Assembly: GCA_050741515.1 (NCBI GenBank)
Contig: JBOIFD010000207.1
Coordinates: forward strand, 1 to 8,337
Source of the DNA: DATEDA01 sp050741515
GTDB taxonomy: Bacteria; Pseudomonadota; Gammaproteobacteria; Burkholderiales; SG8-39
Direction: 5' to 3'
DNA length: 8,337 bases
Shown here: positions 6,904 to 8,337 of the stretch, piece after piece
Position numbering within the stretch: the stretch's first letter is position 1
Layout: every line of letters begins with the position of its first letter
The notes under the pieces: model-generated
Told to the model about the DNA's origin: nothing
Database searches by the model: none
Seen by the model: the letters and a program-made list of their open reading frames with translations, nothing else
Made by a program: the position numbers and the translations under genes

Positions 6904-7764
6904 ATGGGAACGCTCGTCGTCGTGCGGTGCCCGACGGGCCTGGTCGCGAACCTGGCCGACCACACCTACGTCGAGTGCGGCACGGGCGGCAGGGCCTGGC
7001 GCTGCTGGGGCGGCAAGTCCGGCGGCACGGTGCTGCGGCGGAGTGCGGGCAGCACGCGACGCGCGAACGCCATCGCCCGGCCGAACGAACGCGCCGGAGT
7101 CAGGTGCTACCTCATCAACGGCGTATGCCACCAGGCGGCGAACCGCGTTCTGCTGCCTGCGGGCATCACCGTCAGGGGTGCCCGGGGCTACGGCGTATCG
7201 GAGGCGCTCTTCGGCGCCTACGGCCGGCCGCGCGGCCCCTTCGGCACGTGCCGGGCGCCCTTCGACCAGCACGCGGGCATCACCGGCGATCTGCCGGGGT
7301 GCGCCGAGGACGTGGCGAGCGCCCCGCTCTCGACCCCGGAGCACCGCGCCGAGCGGAAGTACCTGAGCGGGGTGCTGGCGATCTATCGCAAGGCCGAACG
7401 ACGGCTCCAGTCGGCCGGGGGTCCGAGCGGTCCCGACCTCGAGCAGTTCCTGCTCGAGCTCTTCATGCACAAGGTCCGGTTCAGCCTGGGTCGCAGGCTC
7501 GACCGATCGCTCGCCCGGAAGCTGCGGGAGATCCGCGCTTCGACGGAGCGGTCGCGGATGAAGCTCGAGGAGTGGTTCGCTCGCCGGCAGCTGACCGCCG
7601 GCGCGTTCGCGGCGGCGTTCAACGCCGAGACCATCCTGTTCCAGGAGGCGATGGCCGGGGCCCTCAAAGCCGACCAGTACCGGGCGCTCTTCGGGCTCAG
7701 GCGAGGCGAGTCGGTGATCCTCGCCGACCCACGCATCGTCCGGCGAGCGTACCGCGGCAGGTAA
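6904..7764 (+). CDS. Unrecognised Cys-rich protein linked to the TRAP operon
   Basis: 286 aa, starting 6 nt after the dctQM stop with only a weak AAGG before the ATG, so it is probably translated from the same mRNA. I cannot assign a family. The N-terminal part (about 1-135) is rich in Cys, Gly and aromatics, with Cys at 9, 25, 34, 68, 75, 116 and 133. Motifs include ECGTGG, RCWGGKSGG and CYLINGVCHQAANR, then a Gly-rich stretch near 86-115. The cysteines could bind metal or form disulfides. There is no signal peptide or membrane segment, so a cytoplasmic place is likely. The C-terminal part (about 145-286) is charged and helical, with many Arg, and ends in a YRALFGLRRGE...ADPRIV stretch. Base and codon use match the neighbours, arguing against a chance frame or recent transfer. 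It may be an accessory enzyme or metalloprotein for the imported substrate; that is inference from position only. Confidence 0.7.
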   Translation: MGTLVVVRCPTGLVANLADHTYVECGTGGRAWRCWGGKSGGTVLRRSAGSTRRANAIARPNERAGVRCYLINGVCHQAANRVLLPAGITVRGARGYGVSEALFGAYGRPRGPFGTCRAPFDQHAGITGDLPGCAEDVASAPLSTPEHRAERKYLSGVLAIYRKAERRLQSAGGPSGPDLEQFLLELFMHKVRFSLGRRLDRSLARKLREIRASTERSRMKLEEWFARRQLTAGAFAAAFNAETILFQEAMAGALKADQYRALFGLRRGESVILADPRIVRRAYRGR

Positions 7765-8041
7765 CTGCGCGGCGGGAGGTCGGACGCGCTCGGCCACGGC
7801 CCGCGCCTGATGGACGACGAGCACGAACAACGGATCATGGAGCCCCACCGCGGTCTGCCACCGATGCCGACGAAGACGCTGCCGGGGTGAGCGCGCACGG
7901 CTATTCGCTCAAGGCGGGCTTGGCGTACGGGCGGCGCCTGCGCACCGCCGGCCCGAAGGCGAGGACGTTTCTTCTATTGACACCGGGAGAGATCAGGGGT
8001 TAGCGTCGTTTCGTTTGTAGGCCAACGAAGGGGGAGTCGCC
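7765..8041. other. Intergenic region between the TRAP operon and the next binding-protein gene
   Basis: 277 bp without a convincing gene. A 26-codon frame (7810-7890) has no ribosome-binding site and no recognisable product. A GC-rich inverted repeat GGCGG/CCGCC (7930-7949) is present but lacks a following T-run, so I do not call a terminator. The right end holds the promoter and ribosome-binding site of the next gene. Confidence 0.5.
7977..8006 (+). promoter_or_regulatory. Sigma70-type promoter of the second binding-protein gene
   Basis: A perfect -35 TTGACA (7977-7982) is followed after 17 nt by TTAGCG (8000-8005), or after 18 nt by TAGCGT. The local A/T content rises compared with the surroundings. 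Transcription would start near 8012, giving a leader of about 30 nt with GGGGAG (8031-8036) 5 nt before the ATG at 8042. The gene is therefore probably a separate transcription unit from the upstream TRAP operon. The -35 is strong; the -10 is an inference. Confidence 0.6.
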
Positions 8042-8337
8042 ATGGGTAAGCGCACGATCGCTGCTGCCGTCGCCATCGCATTCGCCGCGGGATTCAGTCT
8101 CAGCGCCAACGCACAGACCAAGTCGGTGAAGGTGCAGTCGACGTGGCCGGCGAGCATCACGCTGCAGGACCATCTCAGGATGCTCGCGGATCGCATCGAC
8201 AAGCTCACTTCAGGGTCGGTGAAGATCGAGGTCCTGGCGGCCGGGCAGATCGTGCCGCCGTTCGAAGTGCTGGACGCCGCCAACAAGAAGGTCCTCGACG
8301 GCTTTCACGCCATTTCTTACTACTGGGTCGGCAAGAG
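8042..8337 (+). CDS. TRAP substrate-binding protein, TakP-like subclass (partial, 5' end)
   Basis: 98 codons plus two bases are present before the right edge. GGGGAG 5 nt before the ATG supports the start. Residues 1-24 are a Sec signal peptide ending in SANA before Gln25. The mature start (KVQSTWPAS, residues 30-38), then AAGQIVPPFEVLDAANK (66-82) and DGFHAISYYWVGK (86-98), is typical of the DctP subclass that includes the 2-oxoacid-binding TakP proteins, which often show a DG.h....YW.GK pattern here. It is only distantly similar to the DctP at 3831. It has its own promoter, so it likely opens another TRAP operon to the right. Ligand-contacting residues lie mostly beyond the edge, so specificity cannot be judged. 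Confidence 0.88.
   Translation, partial: MGKRTIAAAVAIAFAAGFSLSANAQTKSVKVQSTWPASITLQDHLRMLADRIDKLTSGSVKIEVLAAGQIVPPFEVLDAANKKVLDGFHAISYYWVGK

Noticed and set aside
6460..7848. Antisense frame covering the end of dctQM and the Cys-rich gene
   Set aside because: It crosses two genes and has shadow-like composition. The plus-strand Cys-rich frame fits the operon spacing and the codon use of the neighbours.
7810..7890. 26-codon frame in the gap before the second binding protein
   Set aside because: No ribosome-binding site, no recognisable product, and this length is expected by chance.
7929..7954. GC-rich inverted repeat as a terminator of the TRAP operon
   Set aside because: Short stem with a 10-nt loop and no T-run directly after it.
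5052..8003. A 983-codon open frame spanning the dctQM and Cys-rich genes in another frame
   Set aside because: It is almost entirely Arg, Gly, Ala and Pro, the typical shadow of GC-rich coding DNA, and it crosses two supported genes and an intergenic region.

Overview
The window is GC-rich, tightly packed bacterial DNA, with G/C-dominated third codon positions and overlaps or short gaps between genes. A Tat-exported amidohydrolase and TRAP carriers with Sec-type binding proteins indicate a Gram-negative bacterium. The gene style fits a high-GC environmental Pseudomonadota (for example Betaproteobacteria) or a Rokubacteria/Methylomirabilota-type lineage. No rRNA or other taxonomic marker is present, so this is a soft inference. 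I saw no tRNA, rRNA, CRISPR array, insertion sequence or phage gene.

Layout: two operons diverge from a control region of about 180 bp (2448-2628). Leftward runs a Tat-signal amidohydrolase of the ACMSD-like 'amidohydrolase 2' class (2447-972). Its stop codon overlaps the start of a MetE-like zinc methyltransferase (975-1), which runs off the left edge. Rightward runs a second, divergent MetE-like protein (2629-3810), a TRAP substrate-binding protein DctP (3831-4886), a fused TRAP permease DctQM (4951-6897) and an unrecognised Cys-rich protein (6904-7764). After a 277-bp gap with a good sigma70-type promoter, a second binding protein of a different (TakP-like) subclass starts at 8042 and runs off the right edge.

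The genes look like one peripheral uptake-and-processing unit. The TRAP system would import an organic acid or related anion. The exported amidohydrolase could process a precursor, or decarboxylate or hydrolyse it, in the periplasm. The two catalytic-domain-only MetE-family proteins, which keep all zinc ligands, would move a methyl or alkyl group to or from a thiol in the cytoplasm. The substrate cannot be read from the sequence. Two details suggest non-standard chemistry. The rightward MetE-like protein has Glu and Asp swapped at the two positions expected to hold the homocysteine amino group. The first DctP lacks the usual carboxylate-clamp arginine at its normal place.
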